From the NCBI RefSeq assembly GCF_031085295.1, contig NZ_JAVFWO010000005.1, forward strand, positions 1-64,000: a DNA stretch of 64,000 nt, in the 5' to 3' direction. The stretch's first letter is position 1. Every line of letters begins with the position of its first letter. This DNA is from Microbacterium psychrotolerans (GTDB taxonomy: Bacteria > Actinomycetota > Actinomycetes > Actinomycetales > Microbacteriaceae). The notes under the pieces are model-generated. The model was given only the letters and a program-made list of their open reading frames with translations. It was not told the DNA's origin and ran no database searches. The translations under genes were made by a program, and so were the position numbers. This document shows positions 51,037 through 59,774 of this stretch, piece by piece.

Positions 51037-51089
51037 ATCGCGCGAATCTCGCAGGCTCCTCGCCGGACCCTCCGAGGCTCGCGCGATTC
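51037..51089. repeat. inverted repeat downstream of PPK2 gene
   Basis: AATCGCGCGA (51037-51046) pairs with TCGCGCGATT (51080-51089), and flanking CTTCG/CGAAG and an inner GAGG/CCTC extend the fold. It probably terminates the PPK2 transcript or is a palindromic element. Confidence 0.6.
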
Positions 51090-51149
51090 TGCGCGGTTCA
51101 CGAAGGGGCCGCGGTATGACATGGGCCAGACAGAGTAGTTGATGCTCTG

Positions 51150-51177
51150 GAGTACTTGATCTGATAAAGTACTCGAC
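51150..51177 (+). promoter_or_regulatory. operator and leaderless promoter of second padR gene
   Basis: GAGTACTT (51150-51157) and AAGTACTC (51167-51174) are a perfect 8-bp inverted repeat. TAAAGT (51165-51170) overlaps the right arm and ends seven bases before ATG 51178. A PadR bound here would cover the -10 box. The site differs from that at 25664, so the two PadR paralogues probably do not cross-regulate. Confidence 0.6.
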
Positions 51178-51531
51178 ATGACACAAGACGACGCGTTCGC
51201 GGCCGACCTGCTGCGCGGTCATACCGACACGATCGTGCTCGGCGTGCTCCGCCGCGGCGACGCGTACGGCTTCGAGATCTACAAGGCGATCCGCGATGCG
51301 ACCGGCGGCGACCACGAGATCAAAGAGGCGACGCTGTACGCCACCTACCGCCGCCTCGAGAAGGACGGGCTCGTCGAGTCCTACTGGGGCGACGAGTCGC
51401 AGGGCGGCCGTCGCAAGTACTACCGCATCACCGACGCGGGCCGCGCCGTCTTCCGCGGCAACGTCGCGGCCTGGACCGCGACCCGGCGCATCATCGACGC
51501 ACTGCTCGACGTGAAGGAGAGCCAGCAATGA
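51178..51531 (+). CDS. PadR family transcriptional regulator, second copy
   Basis: A 117-residue winged-helix regulator. DAYGFEIYKAIRDATG and TLYATYRRLEKDGLV bind DNA, and GGRRKYYRITDAGRA forms the wing. Its stop overlaps the ATG of the HAAS protein by 4 bp, and a drug-type ABC exporter follows, so it likely represses a four-gene exporter operon through the GAGTACTT-N9-AAGTACTC site. Confidence 0.93.
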   Translation: MTQDDAFAADLLRGHTDTIVLGVLRRGDAYGFEIYKAIRDATGGDHEIKEATLYATYRRLEKDGLVESYWGDESQGGRRKYYRITDAGRAVFRGNVAAWTATRRIIDALLDVKESQQ

Positions 51532-52427
51532 ACACCGACATCCACCGTCTCCTCGACGAGGCCTTCCAGGGCATCGATATGACGCCCGATGCCCAGGACC
51601 TGAAAGAAGAGGTCCGCGCGAACCTCGTCGCTCGCGTCGACGAGCTCGAGTCGGCCGGCGTCGCGCCGGCCGAAGCCGCCCGCCAGGCCATCGCGGAGCT
51701 CGGCGACGTCCGCGCCCTGCTGGAAGAGACATCGGATGCCTCGCCCCGCGCTCTCGCGAACGACTACGCGGCGCTCCAGCAGCGCCACCGGGTGCGACCG
51801 CAGCCGGCGTTCGTCGCCAGGATCGTGGCCTGGTCGGCTGTGGCGGTTGCGGCCATCGCGCTCGGCATCCTCGGCGCCGTCGGGGTCCTGGCGATCCCGG
51901 TCGGTGCCCAGATCGGGATCTTCGGTCTGGCGTCGACCGCCCTGGCGCTCATCGTGGGCGACTCGCTCTCGCAGGAGACGACGACGAACCACCCGATGCC
52001 GCAGAACCGGGCCGCCTCCTACGCGCTGGCCACGTTCCTCGGCGCCTACGGGCTCGGGTTCGCAGGGCTCGTGATCGCGGGCGCGTTGCCGGTGTGGGGC
52101 GTCGTGTTCGCCGCTCTCGGCGTGATCGCGTCGATCGTCCTGTTCGCGTTCCTCGGCGCGACCCAGACCAACCGCCACAAGGCCTGGACGCGCGAGGCGC
52201 TGCGGAACGAGCCGCCCAACCGGTTCGAACGCGAGCCCGAGACGGCTGCCCGCTTCGGCGTCTACACGGCCGTCATCTGGCTCGTGACGTTCGCCGTGAT
52301 CGCCGTGCTCGTCTTCACGGTGGGCTGGTGGTGGGCGCCGGTCGCCTTCGTCGCCGGCTTCGCCCTCATGATGCTCGTACTCGCGCGCATGCTGTTCACC
52401 CCGGGCAGCGTCGACAAGAAGTCCTGA
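51528..52427 (+). CDS. HAAS-domain (permease prefix) membrane protein, second copy
   Basis: A 299-residue protein. The N-terminal helical domain (about 1-75, with LKEEVRANLVARVDELESAG and AIAELGDVRALLEE) is the HAAS/permease-prefix domain. Six membrane helices follow in about 95-285. The layout repeats 26065-27018, although the membrane parts are little alike. It is translationally coupled to padR and precedes the exporter ATPase by 65 bp. It may sense or tune the exporter; unproven. Confidence 0.82.
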   Translation: MNTDIHRLLDEAFQGIDMTPDAQDLKEEVRANLVARVDELESAGVAPAEAARQAIAELGDVRALLEETSDASPRALANDYAALQQRHRVRPQPAFVARIVAWSAVAVAAIALGILGAVGVLAIPVGAQIGIFGLASTALALIVGDSLSQETTTNHPMPQNRAASYALATFLGAYGLGFAGLVIAGALPVWGVVFAALGVIASIVLFAFLGATQTNRHKAWTREALRNEPPNRFEREPETAARFGVYTAVIWLVTFAVIAVLVFTVGWWWAPVAFVAGFALMMLVLARMLFTPGSVDKKS

Positions 52428-52492
52428 AAACGTCGGGCGGCGAGCGTCGCCCGACCCCTCAACAACCCATTCGCAGGAAGGGATGCTTCGCC

Positions 52493-53542
52493 ATGCCTGA
52501 AAACTCCACCGCCGATGGCACCGCCATCGTCGCCCGTGACCTGATCAAGGTCTACCCGGGTCGCGGCCGCAAACCCGGCGTCCGTGCGCTCGACGGTCTC
52601 GGATTCGAGGTTCCGGCCGGCCGCGTGTTCGGGCTGCTCGGACCGAACGGCGCGGGCAAGTCCACCACCACCAAGATCCTCACGACGCTGTCGCGCCCGA
52701 CGAGCGGCTCCGCCCTCGTCGCCGGTCATGACGTCGCGACCGAGCCCGCAGTCGTTCGCGCCGCCATCGGCTACGTGTCGCAGGGGGCGAGCACGGATCC
52801 GCTGCTCACCGCCCGCGAGAACCTGGAGATCGCCGCGCGACTGCGCGGGGTCGCGCCGCGGGACGCGCGCCGCGGTGCGCTGCGGCTGCTCGACGAGTTC
52901 GGCCTGGCCGACGCCGTCCGGCGCCCGGTCGGCACCTTCTCGGGCGGCATGCGCCGGCGCCTCGACGTCGCCGCGGCCCTCGTCCACCGGCCGCGCGTGC
53001 TCTTCCTCGACGAGCCGACCACGGGCCTGGACCCCGAGGCGCGCGCCACGATGTGGGCCGAGATCCGGCGGCTCGCGGGGGAGGAGGCGCTCACCGTGGT
53101 GCTGACCACCCACTACATGGAAGAGGCCGACCGCCTGGCCGACGAGCTGCTCCTGGTCAATCGCGGCCGCGCAGTCGTGCAGGGCACGCCCGGCGAGCTC
53201 AAGGCCGCGCTGCACGGCGACTCGGTGCGCGTCTCGCTCGTCGAGCCCGACCCCGCGGCCGTGCGCGCCGCGATCGGGCGCGTGCCGGGACTCCGCGACG
53301 TCGTGATCGAGGCTGCCGGTGTCGACGGCGTCCTCGCCGCGCGCACCGACGACGCCTCCGCGGCCGTCGGCGCGGTGATCGCCGCGCTGGATGCCGCAGG
53401 AGTCCGCTTCGGGCAGGTCGCGGCATCCCACCCCACCCTCGACGACGTGTACCTGCACTTCGTCGGGCACACGTTCGGCCCGTCGACAGGCGCAGGGACC
53501 GCAGACTCGACGGACGCTCTCACGACAGGAGCCGCAGCATGA
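52493..53542 (+). CDS. ABC transporter ATPase, DrrA-type
   Basis: A 349-residue ATPase of the daunorubicin-resistance (DrrA) type. Walker A is GPNGAGKST (50-58), the signature SGGMRRRLD is near residue 154, Walker B is VLFLDEPTTGLDP near residue 171, and the H-loop is TTHYMEEADRLADE. The C-terminal DrrA-like domain spans about 240-330. GGAAGGG precedes ATG 52493. Its stop overlaps the permease start by 4 bp. It likely exports a hydrophobic compound or drug. Confidence 0.94.
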   Translation: MPENSTADGTAIVARDLIKVYPGRGRKPGVRALDGLGFEVPAGRVFGLLGPNGAGKSTTTKILTTLSRPTSGSALVAGHDVATEPAVVRAAIGYVSQGASTDPLLTARENLEIAARLRGVAPRDARRGALRLLDEFGLADAVRRPVGTFSGGMRRRLDVAAALVHRPRVLFLDEPTTGLDPEARATMWAEIRRLAGEEALTVVLTTHYMEEADRLADELLLVNRGRAVVQGTPGELKAALHGDSVRVSLVEPDPAAVRAAIGRVPGLRDVVIEAAGVDGVLAARTDDASAAVGAVIAALDAAGVRFGQVAASHPTLDDVYLHFVGHTFGPSTGAGTADSTDALTTGAAA

Positions 53543-54342
53543 CCCTCGTACTCACCCCCGCCGCCTCACGCGCGGGATGGCTCACGCAGGCCGGACAGGT
53601 GCTGCGCCGATGGCTGATCTCCACCATGCGCCAGGTGTGGGGACCGGTGATGTCGCTGATCCAGCCGGTGATCTGGATCGTGCTGTTCGGCGAGGTGTTC
53701 CAGTCGCTCGGAGCGTTGCCGCAGTTCGGCGGCGAGGGGTACATCGACTATCTCGTGCCCGGCATCCTCATGATGACGGTGCTGTACTCCGGCGCCTGGG
53801 CGGGAACCGGCTACATCGACGACATCAACTCCGGTGTCATGGACCAGTACCTGACCTCGCCGGTGCACCGGTCGGCGATCATCACCGGGCAGCTGGTGCA
53901 GCAGCTGATCATCAACCTCGCCCAGTCGTTGGTGGTGCTGGGAATCGGCTGGTTGGCAGGCGCCCGGTACCCCGGCGGGATCGGCGGCATGCTCGTCGCG
54001 CTCGGCGTCGCGACGCTGCTGGCGACCGTGTTCTGCTGCGCGTCGACGGCCGTGGCGCTGACGGCGCGCAGCCAGGTCGCGCTCATCAGCCTGTCGCAGC
54101 TCATCGTGCTGCCGGCGACGTTCCTGTCGACCACGATGATGCCCGCCGACCTGATGCCCGAATGGGTGCAGGACGTCTCGCGCTGGAACCCGATGACGTG
54201 GGCGGTCGAAGTCGGCCGTGGCGGGCTCACCGGCGACTACCCGGCGAACAGCTGGTGGCAGGTCGGCGGCCTGGCGCTGCTCGCGGCGCTGGCCTTCTTC
54301 TGGGCCCTGCGCTCGATCCGCGCCTACCAGCGCTCGGTGTGA
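53539..54342 (+). CDS. ABC-2 type transporter permease, DrrB-type
   Basis: A 267-residue permease with six helices and the ABC-2 motif around MPADLMPEWVQDVSRWNPMT (about 196-215). It starts inside the ATPase stop (ATGA) and closes the PadR operon. It is convergent with menF, 25 bp away. Confidence 0.94.
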   Translation: MTLVLTPAASRAGWLTQAGQVLRRWLISTMRQVWGPVMSLIQPVIWIVLFGEVFQSLGALPQFGGEGYIDYLVPGILMMTVLYSGAWAGTGYIDDINSGVMDQYLTSPVHRSAIITGQLVQQLIINLAQSLVVLGIGWLAGARYPGGIGGMLVALGVATLLATVFCCASTAVALTARSQVALISLSQLIVLPATFLSTTMMPADLMPEWVQDVSRWNPMTWAVEVGRGGLTGDYPANSWWQVGGLALLAALAFFWALRSIRAYQRSV

Positions 54343-54367
54343 CGAGGTCCGGCCGTCGGCGCCTCGC

Positions 54368-55675
54368 TCAGGCGAGCGCGTCGACGATCGGCCGGAACTT
54401 CACACGCGTCTCGAGCAGCTCCGTCTCGGGGTTGCTCTGCGCGACGATGCCGGCGCCGGCGTGGGCCACCACGGGAATGGTGTCGCGGTCGGCCGCTTCC
54501 TCCGGCGCCGGTTCGTGAGCCGGTCGGGGTGTCGCGCCGATCTGCGCGCAGCGCAGGGCGATGGCCCACTCGCCGTTCCCGTCGCCGTCGACCCACCCGA
54601 CCGGACCGGCGTACCGGCGGCGGTCGAACGGCTCGAGCCGGCGGATGAGGTCGACTGCGGCATCCCGCGGCGTCCCCGCGACGGCCGCCGTCGGGTGCAG
54701 CGCCGCCACCAGGTCGAGCGCCGAGGCGTGGTCGGCGAGGTCGCCCGCGACATCCGTCGCCAGATGCCAGAGGTTCGGCAGCTTGAGCGTGAAGGGCTCG
54801 GGATCGGCGCTCAGGTGGCTCACGTGCGGGCCGAGCGTCGCAAGAACGCTCTGCACGGCGTAGCGGTGCTCGTCGAGGTCCTTCCCGCTGTGCGCGAGGG
54901 AGGTGGATGCCTCGGTGTCATCGTGCGCGTCGGTGCCGCGGGGGATCGTCCCCGCCAGCACGCGTGCGGTCACGACGCCGCGCGAGGCCGTCACGAGGGT
55001 CTCGGGGCTGGCGCCGATGAGGCCATCGACGGCGAAGGTCCAGGTGTCGGGGTAGTCGTCGGCCAGGGCGCGGACAAGCCTGCGCAGGTCCGCGCCGGCG
55101 GGGATCGTGCCGACGAGATCGCGGGCGAGCACCACCTTCTCGAGTTCGCCGCGGACGATCGCGTCCACGGCCTGCCGTACGGCGGACTGATACCCAGCGG
55201 GGTCGAGCGTGCCGGGGCCGAGGGTCGCCGACCAGTAGGGGCCGTACGGCGTCGGCTCGACGACGGGGTCCGGAAGCTCGGTGTCGGCCGGGCGCACGCG
55301 GGTCACCCATGACCGCCCGCGATGACGACCGACGACCGTCTGCGGGATCACGAGGCGGCTCGTGCCCGAAGAGCGGTCGTCGAAGACGAACGTGCCGAAG
55401 GCGACGAGACCCGTGCCGGGCAGTCCCACCGGATCGTCGACGTCAGCCGCCTCGGCGATCCGACGCCACGTATCGGCCGGAGTGACAGGGTCCGGGCCCC
55501 AAGTGCTCTGCGGTCCCCGCTCGTACCCGCCGACGTTTCCGATGCCGACGATGCCGTCGCCGCGGCGCAGCCACGCGAGCGGCTCATCGGGCGAGGCGTA
55601 CGTGAGGAGGTCGTCGACGTGCTCGATCTCGCGGGTCTCGACCACCAGCGCGGGTGGTCGGTGCGCAGATGTCAC
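54368..55675 (-). CDS. menF: isochorismate synthase MenF
   Basis: A 435-residue chorismate-binding enzyme making isochorismate for menaquinone. Conserved pieces are VLARDL (with the catalytic-base Lys upstream in GELEKVVLAR), IGASPETLV near 225, VLAGTIPRG near 240, and the Mg-site regions ALHPTAAVAGTPRDAA near 323 and HAGAGIV near 410. GTG 55675 is preceded by TAGGCT-GGAGGG, so it has both a leaderless box and a possible ribosome site. It could also serve siderophore synthesis, but the menaquinone neighbours favour MenF. Confidence 0.93.
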   Translation of the reverse strand: MTSAHRPPALVVETREIEHVDDLLTYASPDEPLAWLRRGDGIVGIGNVGGYERGPQSTWGPDPVTPADTWRRIAEAADVDDPVGLPGTGLVAFGTFVFDDRSSGTSRLVIPQTVVGRHRGRSWVTRVRPADTELPDPVVEPTPYGPYWSATLGPGTLDPAGYQSAVRQAVDAIVRGELEKVVLARDLVGTIPAGADLRRLVRALADDYPDTWTFAVDGLIGASPETLVTASRGVVTARVLAGTIPRGTDAHDDTEASTSLAHSGKDLDEHRYAVQSVLATLGPHVSHLSADPEPFTLKLPNLWHLATDVAGDLADHASALDLVAALHPTAAVAGTPRDAAVDLIRRLEPFDRRRYAGPVGWVDGDGNGEWAIALRCAQIGATPRPAHEPAPEEAADRDTIPVVAHAGAGIVAQSNPETELLETRVKFRPIVDALA

Positions 55676-55697
55676 CCCTCCAGCCTAGACTCGCGGG
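55676..55697. promoter_or_regulatory. bidirectional promoter of menF and DUF402 gene
   Basis: AGCCTAGACT (55682-55691) contains TAGGCT on the minus strand (55682-55687) and TAGACT on the plus strand (55686-55691), sharing one TA step. Each box ends exactly six bases from its GTG start (55675 minus, 55698 plus). Confidence 0.65.
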
Positions 55698-56351
55698 GTG
55701 ACCGCCGACGCCCACCAACAGCTCCTTCCCGGCGCCGCCGACCGCCCTGTGCCCGGTGCACCGCTGCAGTTCCGCTGGACGAAGTGGGACACGAGCGCCC
55801 ACTGGGTGAACGACGGCATCTACCTCGGCAGCGACCGATGGGGCGACTGGATCGGGCAGCCCGACGGCTGGCGCAACGTCCGCCCGGGGCTGGAGTTCCT
55901 CGCCGACGGCCCGAACGTGACGCTTCTCCCGCCGAGCGGGGACTACGCGATGACCGTCCACGGCTCACCCCGCCGCGTGCGCACCTACATCGACATCGCG
56001 TGGGACATCCGGTGGGAGAATCGCGAGCCGCGCGGGATCGACATGGACCTCGACGTCGTGAAGGCCATCGACGGCCGCGGGCTCTTCATCGACGATCGCG
56101 ACGAGTGGGACGAGCATCGCGTCGTCTACGGCTACCCGCTCGACCTCGTAGAGAGGCTGGAGGCGCTCGCGGTCGACCTCGAGCGTCGCGTCGCCGCGGC
56201 CGAAGCGCCCTTCGACGACGCGACGCCCGACAGCTGGCTCGCGCGCCTCTCCGCGTACGACGCCGTCGCACCCCCGCCGCCGGTGTCCTTCGCCGGTGCC
56301 GCGGGACCGGCCGAGACCTCCGGCCCCGCTCGCCCGGGCAGCGCCGCCTAG
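55698..56351 (+). CDS. DUF402 domain-containing protein
   Basis: A 217-residue protein with the DUF402 beta-barrel: RVRTYIDIAWDIRWENR, then DMDLDVVKAIDGRGLFIDDRDE near 110-135, including the acidic metal-binding cluster, then a helical C-terminus. Relatives include nucleoside phosphatases and RNA-binding barrels; the specific activity is unknown. GTG 55698 is leaderless. The end is 10 bp before the menG start and carries its -10 box. Confidence 0.87.
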   Translation: MTADAHQQLLPGAADRPVPGAPLQFRWTKWDTSAHWVNDGIYLGSDRWGDWIGQPDGWRNVRPGLEFLADGPNVTLLPPSGDYAMTVHGSPRRVRTYIDIAWDIRWENREPRGIDMDLDVVKAIDGRGLFIDDRDEWDEHRVVYGYPLDLVERLEALAVDLERRVAAAEAPFDDATPDSWLARLSAYDAVAPPPPVSFAGAAGPAETSGPARPGSAA

Positions 56352-56361
56352 ACTCGAAGCC
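56349..56361 (+). promoter_or_regulatory. leaderless -10 box TAGACT for menG
   Basis: TAGACT (56349-56354) overlaps the stop of the DUF402 gene and ends seven bases before GTG 56362. Confidence 0.6.
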
Positions 56362-57144
56362 GTGGCAGCTCACCCCTCCGATCACGAGCCGAATCGCGCA
56401 GACCTGCACAAGGATCCCTCGCGCGTGAGCGGGATGTTCGACCAGGTCGCCGCCGGCTACGACCGCACCAACACCGTGCTCAGCATGGGCAACGACCGGT
56501 TCTGGCGGGCTGCCACCACGCGTGCCGTCGACCCTCGTCCCGGCCAGCGCATCCTCGACCTCGCCGCCGGCACCGGCGCGTCCAGCGTCGCGCTCGCCGG
56601 GCGCGGCGCCGACGTCGTCGCGGCCGACTTCTCGCCCGGCATGATCGCCGAGGGCGAGCGCCGCCACGGGGCCGGTGCGCCGGGCGGCGGCATCCGGAAT
56701 CTGTCATTCGTGCAGGCAGACGCGACCGCGCTCCCGTTCGGCGACGACGAGTTCGACACCGTCACGATGTCGTTCGGGCTGCGCAACGTCAACGAGCCCA
56801 AGAAGGCGCTGCGCGAGTTGCTGCGCGTCACGAAGCCCGCAGGGCGGCTCGTGATCTGCGAGTTCTCGCACCCGCCGTCGAAGGCCTTCAACGGCCTGTA
56901 CCGCTTCTACAACGACCGTGTGCTGCCGGTCGTCGCGAAGACAGTGAGCTCGAACGCCGAGGCGTACGACTACCTGAACGAGTCGATCCGCGACTGGCCG
57001 GACCAGCACACGCTGGCGGCGTGGATCCGTGAGGCGGGGTGGACCGACGTCGCCCACCGCAACCTGTCGATGGGCATCGTCGCGCTGCACCGAGCCACGA
57101 AGCCCGCGGCAGGCGTGGGACGAGTGCAAACGCGCCCCCGGTAG
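56362..57144 (+). CDS. menG: demethylmenaquinone methyltransferase MenG/UbiE
   Basis: A 260-residue SAM-dependent C-methyltransferase that performs the last step of menaquinone synthesis. SAM motif I is ILDLAAGTGASS (about 64-75). The UbiE signatures FDQVAAGYDRTN (about 26-37) and ALRELLRVTKPAGRLVICEF (about 152-171) are present, as is SMGIVALHRA at the end. GTG 56362 is chosen by the box spacing and the usual N-terminal length; the frame is open upstream. The polyprenyl synthase gene follows 9 bp later. Confidence 0.95.
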   Translation: MAAHPSDHEPNRADLHKDPSRVSGMFDQVAAGYDRTNTVLSMGNDRFWRAATTRAVDPRPGQRILDLAAGTGASSVALAGRGADVVAADFSPGMIAEGERRHGAGAPGGGIRNLSFVQADATALPFGDDEFDTVTMSFGLRNVNEPKKALRELLRVTKPAGRLVICEFSHPPSKAFNGLYRFYNDRVLPVVAKTVSSNAEAYDYLNESIRDWPDQHTLAAWIREAGWTDVAHRNLSMGIVALHRATKPAAGVGRVQTRPR

Positions 57145-57153
57145 GCTGGGCGT
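57142..57153 (+). promoter_or_regulatory. leaderless -10 box TAGGCT for polyprenyl synthase
   Basis: TAGGCT (57142-57147) overlaps the menG stop and ends six bases before GTG 57154. Confidence 0.6.
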
Positions 57154-58209
57154 GTGACACCGACAGCGCCGGGCTCGCACATCGCGGGCAAGCTGGGCCT
57201 GACCGACCGCATCTTCGCGGGCGCGCGATCGCGCAGCCTGCTCAAGACCGTCGAGGCGGGGCTCAAGCGCGTCGACAGCGCCCTCGAGCGCGAGCTGCGT
57301 GTCGCCGACACTCTCGCCGATGCCACCAGCCGCTACCTGTACGACGCCGGCGGCAAGCGGGTGCGCCCGATGCTCGCGCTGCTGACCGCCCAGCTGGGCG
57401 AGGGTGCGACCGACGAGGTCATCCAGGCCGCCACGGCGCTCGAGATGACCCACCTCGGCTCGCTCTACCACGACGACGTGATGGATGCCGCCGACAAGCG
57501 CCGCGGTGTGCCCAGCGCCCACGCGGTGTGGGGCAACAACGTCGCGATCCTCACCGGTGACCTGCTGTTCTCGCGTGCGAGCCAGATCATGGCCCGCCAC
57601 GGCGAACGCGCGATCCGGATGCAGGCAGACACGTTCGAGCGGCTGGTGCTGGGCCAGATGCACGAGACCGTGGGCCCGTCCGAAACCGACGACCGCGTCG
57701 AGTTCTACCTGAAGGTGCTCTCCGACAAGACCGGGTCGCTGATCGCCGCCGCCGCGCAGTCGGGCGTGATCTTCTCCAACGGTCCTGCGGAGTTCGAAGA
57801 GCCGATGGTGACGTTCGGCGAGAAGGCCGGCGTGGCGTTCCAGCTGCTCGACGACGTGATCGATCTGTCCGCCGACCCCGTCGAGACCGGCAAGGTTCCC
57901 GGCACCGACCTGCGCGCCGGCGTGCCGACGATGCCGTACCTCGTGCTGGGCGAGCGGAAGGATGCCGCATCCGTCGAGCTGCGCGCGCGCATCGACGACG
58001 GCGTTGCGCGCATCGCCGACGGCGCAGACCCCTCGATCCTCGACGAGCCGCTCGCGCAGCTCCGCGATCACGAGGCGACCGAGGCCACCCTCGACCTCGC
58101 GCACGCGTGGTCGACCCAGGCGATCGAGGCGCTCGCACCTCTCCCGGACGGCGCCGTGCGCGAAGCCCTCACCCGTTTCGCGCAGGCTGTCGCCGACCGC
58201 TCCAGTTAG
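57154..58209 (+). CDS. polyprenyl diphosphate synthase (menaquinone side chain)
   Basis: A 351-residue all-helical prenyltransferase. The first Asp-rich motif is LYHDDVMDAADKRRG with Asp107, Asp108 and Asp111; the second is QLLDDVIDLSAD near residue 230. Small residues before the first motif (MTHLGS) fit a long-chain product. Its place right after menG points to the menaquinone tail (hepta- to decaprenyl); the exact chain length is not readable. Confidence 0.94.
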   Translation: MTPTAPGSHIAGKLGLTDRIFAGARSRSLLKTVEAGLKRVDSALERELRVADTLADATSRYLYDAGGKRVRPMLALLTAQLGEGATDEVIQAATALEMTHLGSLYHDDVMDAADKRRGVPSAHAVWGNNVAILTGDLLFSRASQIMARHGERAIRMQADTFERLVLGQMHETVGPSETDDRVEFYLKVLSDKTGSLIAAAAQSGVIFSNGPAEFEEPMVTFGEKAGVAFQLLDDVIDLSADPVETGKVPGTDLRAGVPTMPYLVLGERKDAASVELRARIDDGVARIADGADPSILDEPLAQLRDHEATEATLDLAHAWSTQAIEALAPLPDGAVREALTRFAQAVADRSS

Positions 58210-58217
58210 ACGTTCCC

Positions 58218-58274
58218 GGTCCCTGAGCCTGTCGAAGGGCTCGGGCTTCGAGCCCTTCGACAAGCTCAGGGACC
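58218..58274. terminator. 26-bp near-perfect hairpin between polyprenyl synthase and fprA-like gene
   Basis: Arms 58218-58243 and 58249-58274 match at 25 of 26 pairs around a 5-nt loop. The core CTGAGC(C/T)TGTCGAAGG is a palindromic element that I recognise from many high-GC genomes. It lies 9 bp after the stop, so it probably terminates; no T tract is present. Confidence 0.75.
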
Positions 58275-58311
58275 AGCCCCCGTGCGGGGCGCGCTTCCCG
58301 AAAGGACCCCC

Positions 58312-59685
58312 ATGACCAAGCTCCGGCTGGCGATCGTCGGTGCAGGACCGGCAGGCATCTACGCCGCCGACATCCTGCTGAAGGCCGAGCGCAAGTTCGA
58401 CGTGTCGATCGACCTGTTCGAGCAGCTGCCCGCTCCGTACGGGCTGGTCCGCTACGGCGTCGCGCCCGACCACCCGCGCATCAAGGGGATCATCACGGCG
58501 CTGCGCGAGGTGCTCGACCGGGGGGACATCCGCATCTTCGGCAATGTGCGCTTCGGCGAGGACATCACCCTCGACGACCTCAAGCACCACTACCACGCCG
58601 TCATCTTCGCCACCGGCGCCATCCGCGACACCGACCTCGACATCCCGGGCATCGAAGCCGCAGGATCGTACGGCGCTGCAGACTTCGTGAGCTGGTTCGA
58701 CGGGCACCCCGACGTGCCGCGCGAATGGCCGCTGGACGCGGCATCCGTCGCCGTCCTCGGCAACGGCAACGTCGCGCTGGACGTGTCGCGCATGCTGGCC
58801 AAGCACGCCGAGGATCTGCTGCCCACCGAGATCCCCGACAACGTCTACGAGGGCCTCGCCGCGTCGAAGGTGACCGACGTGCACGTGTTCGGCCGCCGCG
58901 GACCCGCGAACGTCAAGTTCACGCCGCTCGAGCTGCGCGAGCTCGGCGAGCTGCGCGACGTCGACATGGTCGTCTACGACGAGGACTTCGACTACGACGA
59001 CGCGGCGCGCGCCGCCATCGCGAGCAACAAGCAGGTCATGGTCATCGACCGCGTGCTGCAGTCGTGGCGCAAGCGGGACTCGGTCAACAACGCCGGGGGC
59101 ACGGCTTCCCGCCGTCTGCACCTGCACTTCTACGCGAAGCCGGTGGAGGTCAAGACGGACGCCGAGGGCCGGGTGTCCGCACTCGTCTACGAGCGGACGC
59201 GCCCCGACGGCGAGGGTGGCGTGGTCGGCACCGGAGAGATGCGCGAGCTGCCGATCCAGGCGCTGTACCGCGCCGTCGGCTACTTCGGATCGCCGCTGCC
59301 CGGCGTCCCCTTCGACAAGCGGCATGGCGTGATCCCGAACCGCGAGGGGCAGGTGCTGAGCAAGGACTCGAACCAGCGGGTCAACGGCGTGTACGCCACC
59401 GGCTGGATCAAGCGCGGACCGGTGGGCCTCATCGGTCACACCAAGTCCGACGCGATGGAGACCATCCGTCACCTCATCAACGATCAGGGAACGTGGTGGC
59501 AGCCGGCAGACCCGTCGGAGGCGTCGATTCCCGCCCTCCTGGCCGAGCGCGGCGTGAAGTGGACCGATCTCGACGGCTGGCACCGCCTCGATGAGCACGA
59601 GATGGCGCTCGGCGTCCCGCACGAGCGGGCGCGCGTCAAGGTCGTGCCGCGCGACGAGATGGTGACGATCTCGCGCGGCGAGTAG
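58312..59685 (+). CDS. fprA: ferredoxin--NADP+ reductase, FprA/adrenodoxin-reductase type
   Basis: A 457-residue FAD enzyme passing electrons between NADPH and ferredoxin. The FAD-binding motif is AIVGAGPAGIYAADIL (residues 6-21). PAPYGLVRYGVAPDHP is diagnostic of the adrenodoxin-reductase branch, and the NADP-binding motif is VAVLGNGNVALDVSRML near residue 147. GVYATGWIKRGPVGLIG near residue 365 closes the FAD site. ATG 58312 follows AAAGGA; an in-frame GTG further up lies next to the hairpin and is less likely. Confidence 0.94.
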   Translation: MTKLRLAIVGAGPAGIYAADILLKAERKFDVSIDLFEQLPAPYGLVRYGVAPDHPRIKGIITALREVLDRGDIRIFGNVRFGEDITLDDLKHHYHAVIFATGAIRDTDLDIPGIEAAGSYGAADFVSWFDGHPDVPREWPLDAASVAVLGNGNVALDVSRMLAKHAEDLLPTEIPDNVYEGLAASKVTDVHVFGRRGPANVKFTPLELRELGELRDVDMVVYDEDFDYDDAARAAIASNKQVMVIDRVLQSWRKRDSVNNAGGTASRRLHLHFYAKPVEVKTDAEGRVSALVYERTRPDGEGGVVGTGEMRELPIQALYRAVGYFGSPLPGVPFDKRHGVIPNREGQVLSKDSNQRVNGVYATGWIKRGPVGLIGHTKSDAMETIRHLINDQGTWWQPADPSEASIPALLAERGVKWTDLDGWHRLDEHEMALGVPHERARVKVVPRDEMVTISRGE

Positions 59686-59762
59686 CCGGCTCCGTCATCG
59701 CGCCTGTCCGCACGCCGGGCCCACACTCCGACCGCTGAACAGGGCGGCGCGCGCCGCCCCCG

Positions 59763-59774
59763 TAGGCTGAGCGC
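59763..59774 (+). promoter_or_regulatory. leaderless -10 box TAGGCT for alpha/beta hydrolase
   Basis: TAGGCT (59763-59768) ends six bases before ATG 59775. Confidence 0.6.

Noticed and set aside
58210-58300. Short frame with SLSLSKGSGFEPFDKL peptide
   Set aside because: It is the translation of a widespread DNA palindrome, not a gene.
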